The notes below the pieces were generated by a model. The model did no database searches. It was not told where the DNA came from and saw nothing but the letters and a program-made list of their open reading frames with translations. This document shows, one piece after another, positions 1 through 9,713 of a stretch of DNA of 64,000 nt. The DNA comes from Acidovorax radicis N35 (GTDB lineage: Bacteria; Pseudomonadota; Gammaproteobacteria; Burkholderiales; Burkholderiaceae_C). Every line of letters starts with the position of its first letter. Position 1 is the first letter of the stretch. The stretch covers positions 186,001 to 250,000 of the forward strand of contig NZ_AFBG01000021.1 in assembly GCF_000204195.1 (NCBI RefSeq), in the 5' to 3' direction. A program made the translations under genes and the position numbers.

Positions 1-45
1 GGAGGATGGCAAACCCAAAGCGTATCTTGCGTTGGATGCCTGGGA

Positions 46-558
46 TTAAGTGCAATGCGGATTTTCTTCAAAATCACCTGATTTTCCACCTCGCTTTTGG
101 ATTACCCGCACTCCATGCATTGACATCCCCCGGTCGACAGCCTTGCACATGTCATATATCGTCAACAAGGCAATCTGCACGGCCATCAGCGCTTCCATCT
201 CCACGCCAGTGGGCCCCACGGTCTCTACTGTGGCCGAACACACCAGTCCTGTTGCCTCAGGATATTGCAAGCTGGCCCGCTCGAAGTCTACGGCCACGCG
301 GGTTAATGCAAGGGGGTGGCACAGGGGAATCAGTTCACTGGTCTTCTTGGCGGCCTGAATACCTGCAATCCGAGCAACACCCAGCACATCTCCTTTTTTC
401 GCGGTCCCGGCCTCGATCAGTGCGAGGGTGGCAGGCAGCATCTCAATCCGACCGCAAGCGACTGCAATCCGAAGGGTAGCGGGCTTCGCGCCAACGTCCA
501 CCATGTGGGCCTGGCCTTGGGCATCGAAGTGAGTGAGGGGTGAAGTGGGCGTGGACAT
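46..558 (-). CDS. moaC: Cyclic pyranopterin monophosphate synthase MoaC
   Basis: A 170-residue protein of normal MoaC length. With MoaA it converts GTP to cyclic pyranopterin monophosphate, the first step of molybdenum cofactor synthesis in the cytoplasm. Visible signatures are the N-terminal [16 protein letters not shown], the central [20 protein letters not shown], the ELIPLCHPL stretch and the C-terminal [10 protein letters not shown], which carries the conserved Lys and Asp of the active site. I chose the ATG at 558 ([11 protein letters not shown]); an in-frame ATG at 597 would add 13 residues that do not belong to the family. It is divergent from the M48 protease gene. No other moa gene lies in the window. 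Confidence 0.95.
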   Translation of the reverse strand: MSTPTSPLTHFDAQGQAHMVDVGAKPATLRIAVACGRIEMLPATLALIEAGTAKKGDVLGVARIAGIQAAKKTSELIPLCHPLALTRVAVDFERASLQYPEATGLVCSATVETVGPTGVEMEALMAVQIALLTIYDMCKAVDRGMSMHGVRVIQKRGGKSGDFEENPHCT

Positions 559-658
559 GGAAAATGAGGCGAAACATTTCAGAGGCGAGGGCATCATACG
601 GCGTTAGTAGTACAGGGCGACGCATGTGCACAGCTCTGAGGGTGGACAAAGGACCTTC

Positions 659-2206
659 GTGCGAGAACTTCATCAAAAATGGCTTCCAGCGCTTATCCAA
701 AAATCAGCAATTGCTATATTTTTTGCAGCATATGGAGCTTTGTACGTGCCGGTGGCGATTGCCCAGACCGCCCTGCCCACCCTCGGCGACCCCAGCGACC
801 TCACCACCAGCGCCGAGCGCCGCCTGGGCGACCGCATCATCCGTGAACTCTACAGAGACCCTGACTATATCGATGATCCCGTCATCGCAGACTATGTGCA
901 AGGCATCTGGCGTCCGCTGTTGGCGGCTGCCAAGGCACGCGGAGAACTCTCCCCGGAGTTGGATGAGCGCTTTGCCTGGGAAATACTGCTGGGGCGCGAT
1001 CGGACGGTGAACGCGTTTGCGCTGCCCGGCGGTTACCTCGGGGTGCATCTGGGGCTGATCGGAGTTGTCACCACCCGTGACGAACTCGCCTCGGTGCTGG
1101 CCCATGAACTCAGCCACGTCACGCAGCGCCACATCTCGCGCCTAATCACGCAGCAGAGCAAGCAAACACCCTTACTGCTGGGGGCGATGATTCTGGGTGC
1201 CCTGGCGGCCAGCAAGAACCCCGGTGCCACGCAGGCGCTGGTGGTGGGGGGGCAGGCTCTGGCCATGCAGAATCAGCTCAATTTCTCGCGCGACATGGAA
1301 CGCGAGGCGGACCGCATTGGCTATGGCCTGATGGCCCCCGCCGGGTTCGCTCCGCAGGGCTTTGTGAGCATGTTCGACAAGCTCCAGCAGGCCAACCGGC
1401 TCAACGACAACGGCTCGTGGCCGTACCTGCGCAGCCATCCGTTGACCACCGAGCGCATGGCAGACATGCATTCGCGCATTCCTCCCGGGGAGCTACCCGC
1501 TGCAGCAATGCCATCGACGTTAGAACATGCCATGGTCGCAGCACGTGCCAGGGTATTGGCCAATCCTGGGGTGGACACCCTGCGCCAGTGGATTGCCGAG
1601 CCGCAAAGCTCCGGCTTTGCGGCCCAACCCGCCCCCAGGCGTGCGGCGGTGCTGTACGCGGCGGCCCTGGGCAGCAATCAGCTGCGGGATGCTGCGGGCG
1701 CGCGCACCGCCGCGAAGAAACTGGAGGAGCTGGTTCGCAATGATGCCCCAGCCCAACGGTTGGCAAAGTTGCTGGCAACGGAGATTGAACTGGCCGCAGG
1801 CGACGCCGCTGCCGCTGTGAGCATCCTGGCGACGGATACGGGCAGCAGCACCCATCGACGCCCTGAACTGGTTTTACGCTCACAGGCCCTGCTGCGCGCT
1901 GGACGTGCTGCTGAGGGCACCGGTGCCTTGCAGACCTGGGTCGCCACACACCCTCGAGACGCCACGGCGTGGCAGCTTTTGGCGTCCACCTGGCAGGCTC
2001 AAGGTCAGGCACTGCGCGCAGTGCGCGCCGAGGCAGAGGCCCACGCCGCACGCTATGACTATGCAGCCGCTGTAGACCGCTTCAAGGCAGGCCAGGATCT
2101 GGCGCGGCGAGGAGGCCCCCAGGTGGACCACATCGAGGCATCCATCATCGATACCCGGCTGCGCGCAGTGGAGTCACTTCTTCGCGAACAGGCCGCCGAG
2201 CGCTGA
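659..2206 (+). CDS. Periplasmic M48-family metalloprotease, BepA/YfgC-like
   Basis: About 515 residues: an N-terminal signal peptide, an M48 peptidase domain with zinc motif HELSH (about residues 149-153) and downstream Glu ligand in DMEREADRIG, then a C-terminal TPR-like helical region rich in Ala. This is the architecture of BepA, which degrades or helps assemble outer-membrane beta-barrel proteins and LptD in the periplasm. There is no ATG near the N-terminus. I prefer the GTG at 659 because AAAGGA lies 6 bases upstream and it leaves a compact signal-peptide n-region; the GTG at 626 is the alternative. The hydrophobic signal core (KWLPALIQKSAIAIFFAA) is encoded by a copy of a repeat element (675-725). 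The 3' end overlaps the convergent downstream gene by 33 bp. Confidence 0.88.
   Translation: MRELHQKWLPALIQKSAIAIFFAAYGALYVPVAIAQTALPTLGDPSDLTTSAERRLGDRIIRELYRDPDYIDDPVIADYVQGIWRPLLAAAKARGELSPELDERFAWEILLGRDRTVNAFALPGGYLGVHLGLIGVVTTRDELASVLAHELSHVTQRHISRLITQQSKQTPLLLGAMILGALAASKNPGATQALVVGGQALAMQNQLNFSRDMEREADRIGYGLMAPAGFAPQGFVSMFDKLQQANRLNDNGSWPYLRSHPLTTERMADMHSRIPPGELPAAAMPSTLEHAMVAARARVLANPGVDTLRQWIAEPQSSGFAAQPAPRRAAVLYAAALGSNQLRDAAGARTAAKKLEELVRNDAPAQRLAKLLATEIELAAGDAAAAVSILATDTGSSTHRRPELVLRSQALLRAGRAAEGTGALQTWVATHPRDATAWQLLASTWQAQGQALRAVRAEAEAHAARYDYAAAVDRFKAGQDLARRGGPQVDHIEASIIDTRLRAVESLLREQAAER
675..725 (+). repeat. Comamonadaceae hairpin repeat, copy 1, inside a coding region
   Basis: The stretch AAAAATGGCTTCCAGCGCTT followed by ATCC and a degenerate right arm ending in TTGCTATATTTTTT matches, base for base over most of its length, the family-A repeats at 5301, 5939, 44046 and 51681. 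The right arm has drifted. It encodes the hydrophobic core of the signal peptide of the M48 protease. Confidence 0.6.
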
Positions 2207-2527
2207 TTCAATCAGCACACCCAGCAGCGAATAGATCAGAGATCCGAGCAGCGCCGCACCAAAGCCATTGACGTGGAACCCCTCCAGCACGCTGGCGGCA
2301 GCCCAGAACATCAGCGCGTTGATGACGAAGAGGAAAAGACCGACGGTGACGATGGTGACCGGCAGCGTCAGCACCACCAGCACGGGTCGCAACACCACGT
2401 TGAACAGGCCAATGACAAAGGCAGCGATCAGCGCGGAGGTAAAGCTTTGTACTTCCACACCGCTGTAGACATAGGCCACGAACAGCAGCGATGCGGCGCT
2501 GAGCAACCATTTCAGGATGAGTTTCAT
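2174..2527 (-). CDS. Phage-holin-family (PF04020-type) small membrane protein
   Basis: 117 residues with about four hydrophobic segments (LILKWLLSAASLLFVAYVY, ALIAAFVIGLFNVVL, VLVVLTLPVTIVTVGLF, INALMFWAAASVLEGF) and a C-terminal amphipathic end LGGLFAKK. This matches the widespread 'mycobacterial 4-TMS phage holin, superfamily IV' family. Despite the name these are ordinary chromosomal inner-membrane proteins of unknown role, and no other phage gene is present. The ATG at 2527 gives the family start MKLILKWL. The gene is convergent with the M48 protease gene; the last 33 bp of the two overlap on opposite strands. Confidence 0.88.
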   Translation of the reverse strand: MKLILKWLLSAASLLFVAYVYSGVEVQSFTSALIAAFVIGLFNVVLRPVLVVLTLPVTIVTVGLFLFVINALMFWAAASVLEGFHVNGFGAALLGSLIYSLLGVLIESALGGLFAKK

Positions 2528-2615
2528 GGGCTGAGAATAGCACTGGCTCGGTGGAGCAAGGAAATTCGCGAGGCTGGTTTTGAATCTCCAGAATCCGACC
2601 CCAGCCGAGGGTGAC

Positions 2616-3071
2616 CTATTCGAGAGCCAGCACCCACAGCGCACCAAAACCGGTGAGCAGGCTGCCCAGCAGCGTTCCGGGCGGGGGCGACCACCGCTTG
2701 TCCGGACGTGTCGACTCCTCTGCCGCATCCATCTTCGGCCGCCGCGCATCTACCACTTGGGCTGCGGAGGTTCCCGCCGCTTGCAACTGGTCCGTCAGTT
2801 CCGCCAGCGGCCCCTTGGCCAGCACGGTGGTCACTCTGTCCGTCGGCACCCGCAGCCCGGGAAGCATCTGGGCAAACAGCTTGTCCGCCCACTTGGCGCG
2901 CCAGTTCTCACGCGCGCTGTGGCTCACCCATTTGCTGATGCGGTGGGTCATCCGGGGCGCGCAGGCGACCAGCACCCATTGTGTTCCAGCAGCTGCGCCG
3001 CGCGCGAACAAAGGGGCGAGCACCTGCTGCGCATAAGCCGCGTCGTCTACATACACGATGACTCTATCCAT
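2616..3071 (-). CDS. Hypothetical protein, USP-like N-terminus and C-terminal membrane anchor
   Basis: 151 residues, not assigned to a named family. The N-terminus (MDRVIVYVDDAAYAQQVLAP, later QWVLVACAPR and VTTVLAKGPLAELTDQLQAA) has the alternating strand/helix pattern of a small Rossmann or universal-stress-like fold. The last 20 residues (LLGSLLTGFGALWVLALE) are hydrophobic and could anchor the protein in the membrane. It lies downstream of terC on the same strand but is separated from it by a strong terminator, so it probably has its own promoter. The function is unknown; the fold is inferred from pattern only. Confidence 0.75.
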   Translation of the reverse strand: MDRVIVYVDDAAYAQQVLAPLFARGAAAGTQWVLVACAPRMTHRISKWVSHSARENWRAKWADKLFAQMLPGLRVPTDRVTTVLAKGPLAELTDQLQAAGTSAAQVVDARRPKMDAAEESTRPDKRWSPPPGTLLGSLLTGFGALWVLALE

Positions 3072-3097
3072 ACTGCCTCCCGTTGAAGACCAAGGAA

Positions 3098-3122
3098 AAA
3101 AGGGGGCTGAAGGCCCCCTTTT
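3098..3122 (-). terminator. Rho-independent terminator of terC
   Basis: A perfect 10-bp inverted repeat (AAAAGGGGGC / GCCCCCTTTT) with a 5-base loop is followed on the minus strand by a run of six T. It lies 26 bp past the terC stop codon and before the next minus-strand gene. The A-run on the other side could let it act in both directions. Confidence 0.85.
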
Positions 3123-3148
3123 CCCAGTCGATTCAGATTGCCCGCCCT

Positions 3149-3883
3149 TTAGCCTTGCTGCTCGGCAGGCGCTGCCGCCGCACGCCGCGCAACAATGAAC
3201 TTGCCAGCCAGCAGAACCAGCAGGGCGCCCGCCACGCTGGCGCCGTACTTGACCACATCGGTCTGTGGCAGCTTGAGCATCCACTGCCACTTGTCGGGGT
3301 TGGAGAAAGCGGGGTCCGTCACCAGCATGCCGCCAGCAATCCAGCCCAGCAGCATGCCGCCGAGCGTGATGATCATCGGGAAACGTTCCATGAGCTTGAT
3401 GACCAGCTGGCTGCCCCAGACGATGATCGGGATGGAGATCAGCAGGCCCAGCACGACCAGCAGGAAGGAATGTTCGCCCGCATTCTGCGCAGCGCCTGCA
3501 ATGGCAATCACGTTGTCCACGCTCATCACCAGGTCGGCCACGATGATGGTCTTGATGGCCGCCAGCAGCTTGTCGCTGCCCTGCACGTCGCCATGGCCGT
3601 CTTCGTCGGGAGCCAGCAACTTGACGCCAATCCACACCAGCAGCAGCGCCCCCACGAACTTGAGGAACGGCAGCGCCAGCAGGGTCATGGCAAAGGCGAT
3701 GAGGATCACACGCAGAACGATGGCCCCTGCGGTGCCCCAGATAATGCCCTTGGTCCGCTGGGCGGGGGGCAGCTTGCGGCAGGCCAGCGCGATGACCACC
3801 GCGTTGTCGCCGCCCAGCAAGATGTCAATGATGATGATCTGGCCGAGTGCGAGCCAAAATTCGGGCGAAGCCAAAAATTCCAT
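3149..3883 (-). CDS. TerC-family integral membrane protein (probable manganese exporter)
   Basis: 244 residues with seven or more membrane segments. The two family signatures are present: DILLGGDNAVVIALACRKLP near the N-terminus and VADLVMSVDNVIAIAGAAQN in the middle; the acidic residues GGDNA and SVDNV lie within membrane helices and are thought to bind metal. TerC/Alx/YoaE-type proteins are implicated in Mn2+ efflux. The ATG at 3883 is preceded by GAGG (TGAGGAATTTATG). The leader carries a yybP-ykoY riboswitch, which senses Mn2+ and strongly supports the manganese role. A terminator follows. Substrate assignment is inferred from family and riboswitch. Confidence 0.9.
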   Translation of the reverse strand: MEFLASPEFWLALGQIIIIDILLGGDNAVVIALACRKLPPAQRTKGIIWGTAGAIVLRVILIAFAMTLLALPFLKFVGALLLVWIGVKLLAPDEDGHGDVQGSDKLLAAIKTIIVADLVMSVDNVIAIAGAAQNAGEHSFLLVVLGLLISIPIIVWGSQLVIKLMERFPMIITLGGMLLGWIAGGMLVTDPAFSNPDKWQWMLKLPQTDVVKYGASVAGALLVLLAGKFIVARRAAAAPAEQQG

Positions 3884-3972
3884 AAATTCCTCAGTATCAA
3901 TACGCGCGAAGGGGGAGCTCGCCGCCACTGTAGCGCCGACTCCGCCCAAGGGATAGAGGACCTGCGGCCGGA

Positions 3973-4023
3973 TGATCAAGGACTGCCCTGGCGGGCATGA
4001 ATGCGAAAGGACAGCCTTGATCA
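3973..4023 (-). promoter_or_regulatory. Inverted repeat downstream of the riboswitch (putative expression platform)
   Basis: On the terC strand TGATCAAGGCTG is mirrored by CAGTCCTTGATCA with a single bulged base and a 26-base interval. It sits between the riboswitch aptamer and terC, about 90 bp before the start codon. There is no T-run after it, so it is not a classical terminator. It could relay the aptamer state to translation or RNA stability; this is inference. Confidence 0.5.
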
Positions 4024-4040
4024 GCCCCAGCGGGCCCATC

Positions 4041-4200
4041 AAAGGTCTTGCTCAGCCCGGCGCCCCTTGCGGTATGCGCTGAACCCGGACCGCCGGAAGC
4101 GATGCTTCGCTTCGTATTGACGACGGTTCCGATGCCTCGCGCCCCCGCGCGCCAGAGCCTGGCAATGCCGGAATGCAAGTCGGGAGCTACTCCCCTTCGA
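4041..4200 (-). ncRNA. yybP-ykoY manganese riboswitch upstream of terC
   Basis: Read on the minus strand, the leader begins GAAGGGGAGTAGC, contains the paired arms CTTCCGG and GCGCCGGGC, and closes with GGGCTGAGCAAGACCTTT. The opening AAGGGGAGTAGC and closing GGCUGAGCAAGACCU are the strongly conserved boxes of the yybP-ykoY class, which binds Mn2+. The position 160 bp ahead of a TerC-family gene on the same strand is the classical context (as for alx in Escherichia coli). The middle is an extended variable stem. Confidence 0.9.
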
Positions 4201-4452
4201 AGCGTTGATTGGAACATCGCCAGCACGGTCGCGCAAGTGCGGTGCGATTGTGGTTATTGCTTACACAAGGGCACTGGCGGGTACAAAGGACGGCAGCGCT
4301 GCTATCTCGCATAACACCTTTGCCAGGGTGCCCTTGCCCGCGCGGCTATGATCCAGCCCCCTGAGAACCGGTTCAAGATCCTCCCCGGGTCGCGCAAGTA
4401 CCTTGCCCAAAGAGTTTGAGAGATTTTGAACAGGTTCTCCACGCAATCGCCC

Positions 4453-4896
4453 ATGGCCGCCATCCACATCACCGACATCGAAGCCGCCATCAACCACTGG
4501 CGCAGCCGGGCGCCTTCGCCCGACGGAATTTCCCTGGCGCCAGAGATCCGTGCGCTGGGAGAGGTCTATGCGCACATGGTGTACCGGCGTGAAGACGAGG
4601 TGGACGAGGACCGCCTGCCCCCCGAGGCCATGGCCGCTTGGCAGGGCTGGTATGGCACCACGCCCGACACGCCCTGTATCGCCATCTGCTCCACCAGCCA
4701 GGGTGACGACCTGTGCAAGGGGTGTGGGCGCACGTTTGGCGAAGTCCAGTTCTGGCCCGCGATGAGCCCGGTCGAGAAGCGCACGGTGTGGCGGCGCATC
4801 ACCCTGGAGCACTCCGCGTGGCGGTTCAATCGGTATGCGGAAAGGGCGGCCGAAGGGGTCTCGAAGGCGGCGCCGGTGCCAGCCGACGCGGCATAG
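4453..4896 (+). CDS. DUF3717 and DUF1289 domain protein
   Basis: 147 residues in two parts. The N-terminal 70 residues (IHITDIEAAINHWRSRAP, then VYAHMVYRREDEVDED) match DUF3717. The C-terminal half carries the DUF1289 cysteine cluster CIAICSTSQGDDLCKGCGRT followed by the usual EVQFW, a probable small iron-sulfur or zinc site. The ATG at 4453 gives the family start MAAIHITDIEAAI; an upstream in-frame TTG at 4426 would add nine residues and is less likely. The next gene, 91 bp downstream on the same strand, is also a small Cys-containing protein. Function unknown. Confidence 0.85.
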   Translation: MAAIHITDIEAAINHWRSRAPSPDGISLAPEIRALGEVYAHMVYRREDEVDEDRLPPEAMAAWQGWYGTTPDTPCIAICSTSQGDDLCKGCGRTFGEVQFWPAMSPVEKRTVWRRITLEHSAWRFNRYAERAAEGVSKAAPVPADAA

Positions 4897-4987
4897 CCGG
4901 TTTCTTTCGCTCACCTCCTGTACCACACACCCACCTGCGAGCGCGCAAGGGCTGTACGCCGGGCGTTCAAACCGCTATGGTGGGCCC

Positions 4988-5293
4988 ATGCTGCGCCTCA
5001 CCCAAGCCCCGAACATCGCCATCGCCACGCTGTGGGCGGACCTGTTGTGCGAAGCGGGCATGGCGGCCTCCGTGCAGCGCCAGTATCTGGGCGCTGCAGC
5101 GGGGCACCTGCCGCCTGACCAGTGCCTGCCCGAAATCTGGTTGGACTATGACGAACACGCTGCCCGTGCGCGTACTTTGCTGCAGGAGCTCCAGGATTTG
5201 CCGCAGCGCCGCTGGGCATGCCAGTGTGGGGAGACGGTCGAAGGCGGATTCGAGCAGTGCTGGCAATGTGGCACGCTCATGCCACGGGATTGA
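4988..5293 (+). CDS. DUF2007 domain protein with C-terminal zinc ribbon
   Basis: 101 residues. The N-terminal two thirds (TQAPNIAIATLWADLLCEAG, then VQRQYLGAAAGHLP and PEIWLDYDEHAARARTLL) is the DUF2007 'putative signal-transducing protein' fold. The C-terminus carries CQCGETVEGGFEQCWQCG, a CxC...CxxC zinc-ribbon-like module. The ATG at 4988 is the first that leaves a clean family N-terminus. It follows the DUF3717/DUF1289 gene in the same direction, possibly co-transcribed. A hairpin repeat lies directly after the stop codon and may end the transcript. Function not known. Confidence 0.82.
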   Translation: MLRLTQAPNIAIATLWADLLCEAGMAASVQRQYLGAAAGHLPPDQCLPEIWLDYDEHAARARTLLQELQDLPQRRWACQCGETVEGGFEQCWQCGTLMPRD

Positions 5294-5300
5294 ATCAGCG

Positions 5301-5355
5301 ACTACTAAATTAATAGCTGCTAGCGCTTACCTATCAAGCGCCAGAGGCTATTTTT
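5301..5355. repeat. Comamonadaceae hairpin repeat, copy 2
   Basis: The element starts ACTACTAAAT, then ATAGCTGCTAGCGCTT (5313-5328), a 7-base loop and AAGCGCCAGAGGCTAT (5336-5351) followed by TTTT. The arms form an imperfect 16-bp stem. It sits between the convergent DUF2007 and yaeQ genes, where it can serve as a bidirectional terminator. Confidence 0.85.
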
Positions 5356-5368
5356 ACAAGTATTTCAG

Positions 5369-5929
5369 TCACTTCCAGCGCACGGGCTCCACATGCACGC
5401 TGCCCTGCGTGCTGCTCAGGGTGATCGCCCCCTCCTGCACCGTGGCCTGCAGCTGCATGCTGCGCTCGGCCAACTGTGCCAGCGCCTGGGATGCTTCGGT
5501 GGGGATGCGCCACACCTGCAGCTTTTCCAGCCGCGAGAGTTTGGTCTCGATGCCCTTCCACCAGATTTCGGCTGCGTGGTTGAAGCAGTAGACGATCACG
5601 GAATCGGCCTTGCTGCAGGCCTTGGTGAGGGGCTTGTCTTCTGGCTGGCCCACCTCGATCCAGACGCGCTTGCGGCCCGTGAAGTCGGTCAGCGAGGCAT
5701 CGGGGTCATCGGGGTCCGACAAGCCCGCGCCAAACGCCAGCGTGGCGTCGCCATTGCACAGGTCGTTGAGCTGGTGCGCGGCAATGGCCAAGGCGGCCAG
5801 CCGGACCATCATGCGCTCGTCGGTCTCGCTGGGGTGGCGCGCAAGCGTGAGCGCATGGTCGGCGTAGTAGCCGTGGTCGATGTCGGCGATCTGGAGGTTC
5901 GCCTTGAAAATGGTGGATTTGATGGCCAT
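5369..5929 (-). CDS. yaeQ: YaeQ family protein
   Basis: 186 residues, close to the 180 of E. coli YaeQ. Family landmarks are MAIKSTIFKANLQIADIDHG at the start, HALTLARHPSETDERMMVR, then VWIEVGQPEDKPLTKACSKA and VYCFNHAAEIWW. YaeQ has a PD-(D/E)xK nuclease-like fold; its physiological role is unsettled (early work linked it to suppression of rfaH defects). A copy of the family-A repeat follows its stop and another lies just upstream of its start codon, so the gene is bracketed by two repeats. Confidence 0.93.
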   Translation of the reverse strand: MAIKSTIFKANLQIADIDHGYYADHALTLARHPSETDERMMVRLAALAIAAHQLNDLCNGDATLAFGAGLSDPDDPDASLTDFTGRKRVWIEVGQPEDKPLTKACSKADSVIVYCFNHAAEIWWKGIETKLSRLEKLQVWRIPTEASQALAQLAERSMQLQATVQEGAITLSSTQGSVHVEPVRWK

Positions 5930-5936
5930 GCAGCCT

Positions 5937-5990
5937 CACTACTAAATAGATAGCTGCCTGCGCTTGATAGACAAGCGCAGGAGGCCAAAA
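5937..5990. repeat. Comamonadaceae hairpin repeat, copy 3
   Basis: ACTACTAAATAG is followed by TAGCTGCCTGCGCTT, a short loop and AAGCGCAGGAGGCCAAAAA. The layout is the same as the copy at 5301. It lies between purB and yaeQ, both on the minus strand, downstream of purB. Confidence 0.85.
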
Positions 5991-6008
5991 AGGCTGGAAA
6001 ATCTGCGG

Positions 6009-8907
<2,899 letters not shown>

Positions 8908-9042
8908 CCCAACGGCCCTGGCGCGTGCCGCCAGATGGTCGCAAACCCCCCCCCGCTGCTCCGCATCCACGGCAGCACTGCGACCGCCCGCGCCTCCAGC
9001 CGCTACCCCCAAACGAAGAGCAGGGTTTGCACCTAGATCAAA

Positions 9043-9058
9043 TACTAACCAGTTCGTA
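9043..9058. promoter_or_regulatory. Putative TetR operator upstream of the TRAP operon
   Basis: TACTAAC and GTTCGTA form a palindrome with one mismatch around a 2-base centre, the size and shape of a TetR-family site. It lies 43 bp before the dctQ-type gene and downstream of the TetR gene. The surrounding 40 bases are AT-rich against a GC-rich background, as expected for a promoter. Confidence 0.5.
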
Positions 9059-9100
9059 CAAAATTATTCCAGGCTTTCAACCACAACGACTGGAGACACC

Positions 9101-9688
9101 ATGTTCGCACTGGCCGACCGCGTACTGCGGGGATACACCCGCGTGCTGGATGCACTGGCAGGCCTGTGCCTGGCGATCATGGTGGTGCTCGTTTTTGGCA
9201 ATGTGGTGCTGCGCTACACGTTCAATTCCGGCATCACCATCTCCGAGGAACTGTCGCGCTGGCTGTTCGTGTGGCTGACCTTCATGGGCGCCGTGGTGGC
9301 CTTGCGCGAACACGGCCATCTGGGGGTGGATGCCCTGGTCTCCCGCCTGCCCACGTTGGGCAAGAAGATTTGCCTCGTGGTGGCACAGGTCGCCATGCTC
9401 TACGTGTCCTGGCTGCTGCTCTCGGGCAGCTGGTCGCAGACGGTCATCAACTGGGAGACCGAAGCCCCCGTGACCGGCGCTTCGGTCGGCATCTTCTATG
9501 CCAGCGGCGTGCTCATGGGCGCCTCCGCCATCGCCATCCTGCTGCGCGACCTGCTGCGCACGCTATTCGTCCCGCTGGCCGACCACGAACTGATCATGGT
9601 GCAGGAGAGCGAAGAAGCTGCCGCGCTGGAGCAGATCCAGCGGGACGCGCAAGCGGCATCCGACACCCCGGGCACGAACAAGCCCTGA
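9101..9688 (+). CDS. TRAP transporter small permease (DctQ family)
   Basis: 195 residues with four hydrophobic helices, beginning near LAGLCLAIMVVLVFGNVVLR. The segment TISEELSRWLFVWLTFMGA is the typical DctQ motif. It forms the inner-membrane complex with the large permease DctM, which follows after 25 bp, and takes solutes from the periplasmic binding protein encoded third. An acidic cytoplasmic tail of about 40 residues is longer than in many relatives. GGAG lies 6 bases before the ATG. Context points to a hydroaromatic acid substrate; this is inference. Confidence 0.92.
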   Translation: MFALADRVLRGYTRVLDALAGLCLAIMVVLVFGNVVLRYTFNSGITISEELSRWLFVWLTFMGAVVALREHGHLGVDALVSRLPTLGKKICLVVAQVAMLYVSWLLLSGSWSQTVINWETEAPVTGASVGIFYASGVLMGASAIAILLRDLLRTLFVPLADHELIMVQESEEAAALEQIQRDAQAASDTPGTNKP

Positions 9689-9713
9689 CGACAACCAGCC
9701 CGGAACCACTCCC

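Noticed and set aside
1-45. Fragment of a gene upstream of moaC
   Set aside because: 45 bases are too few to identify a frame, and no signature was visible.
2174-2527. Prophage suspected from the holin-family protein
   Set aside because: No integrase, structural or lysis gene is near; this family is common on chromosomes.
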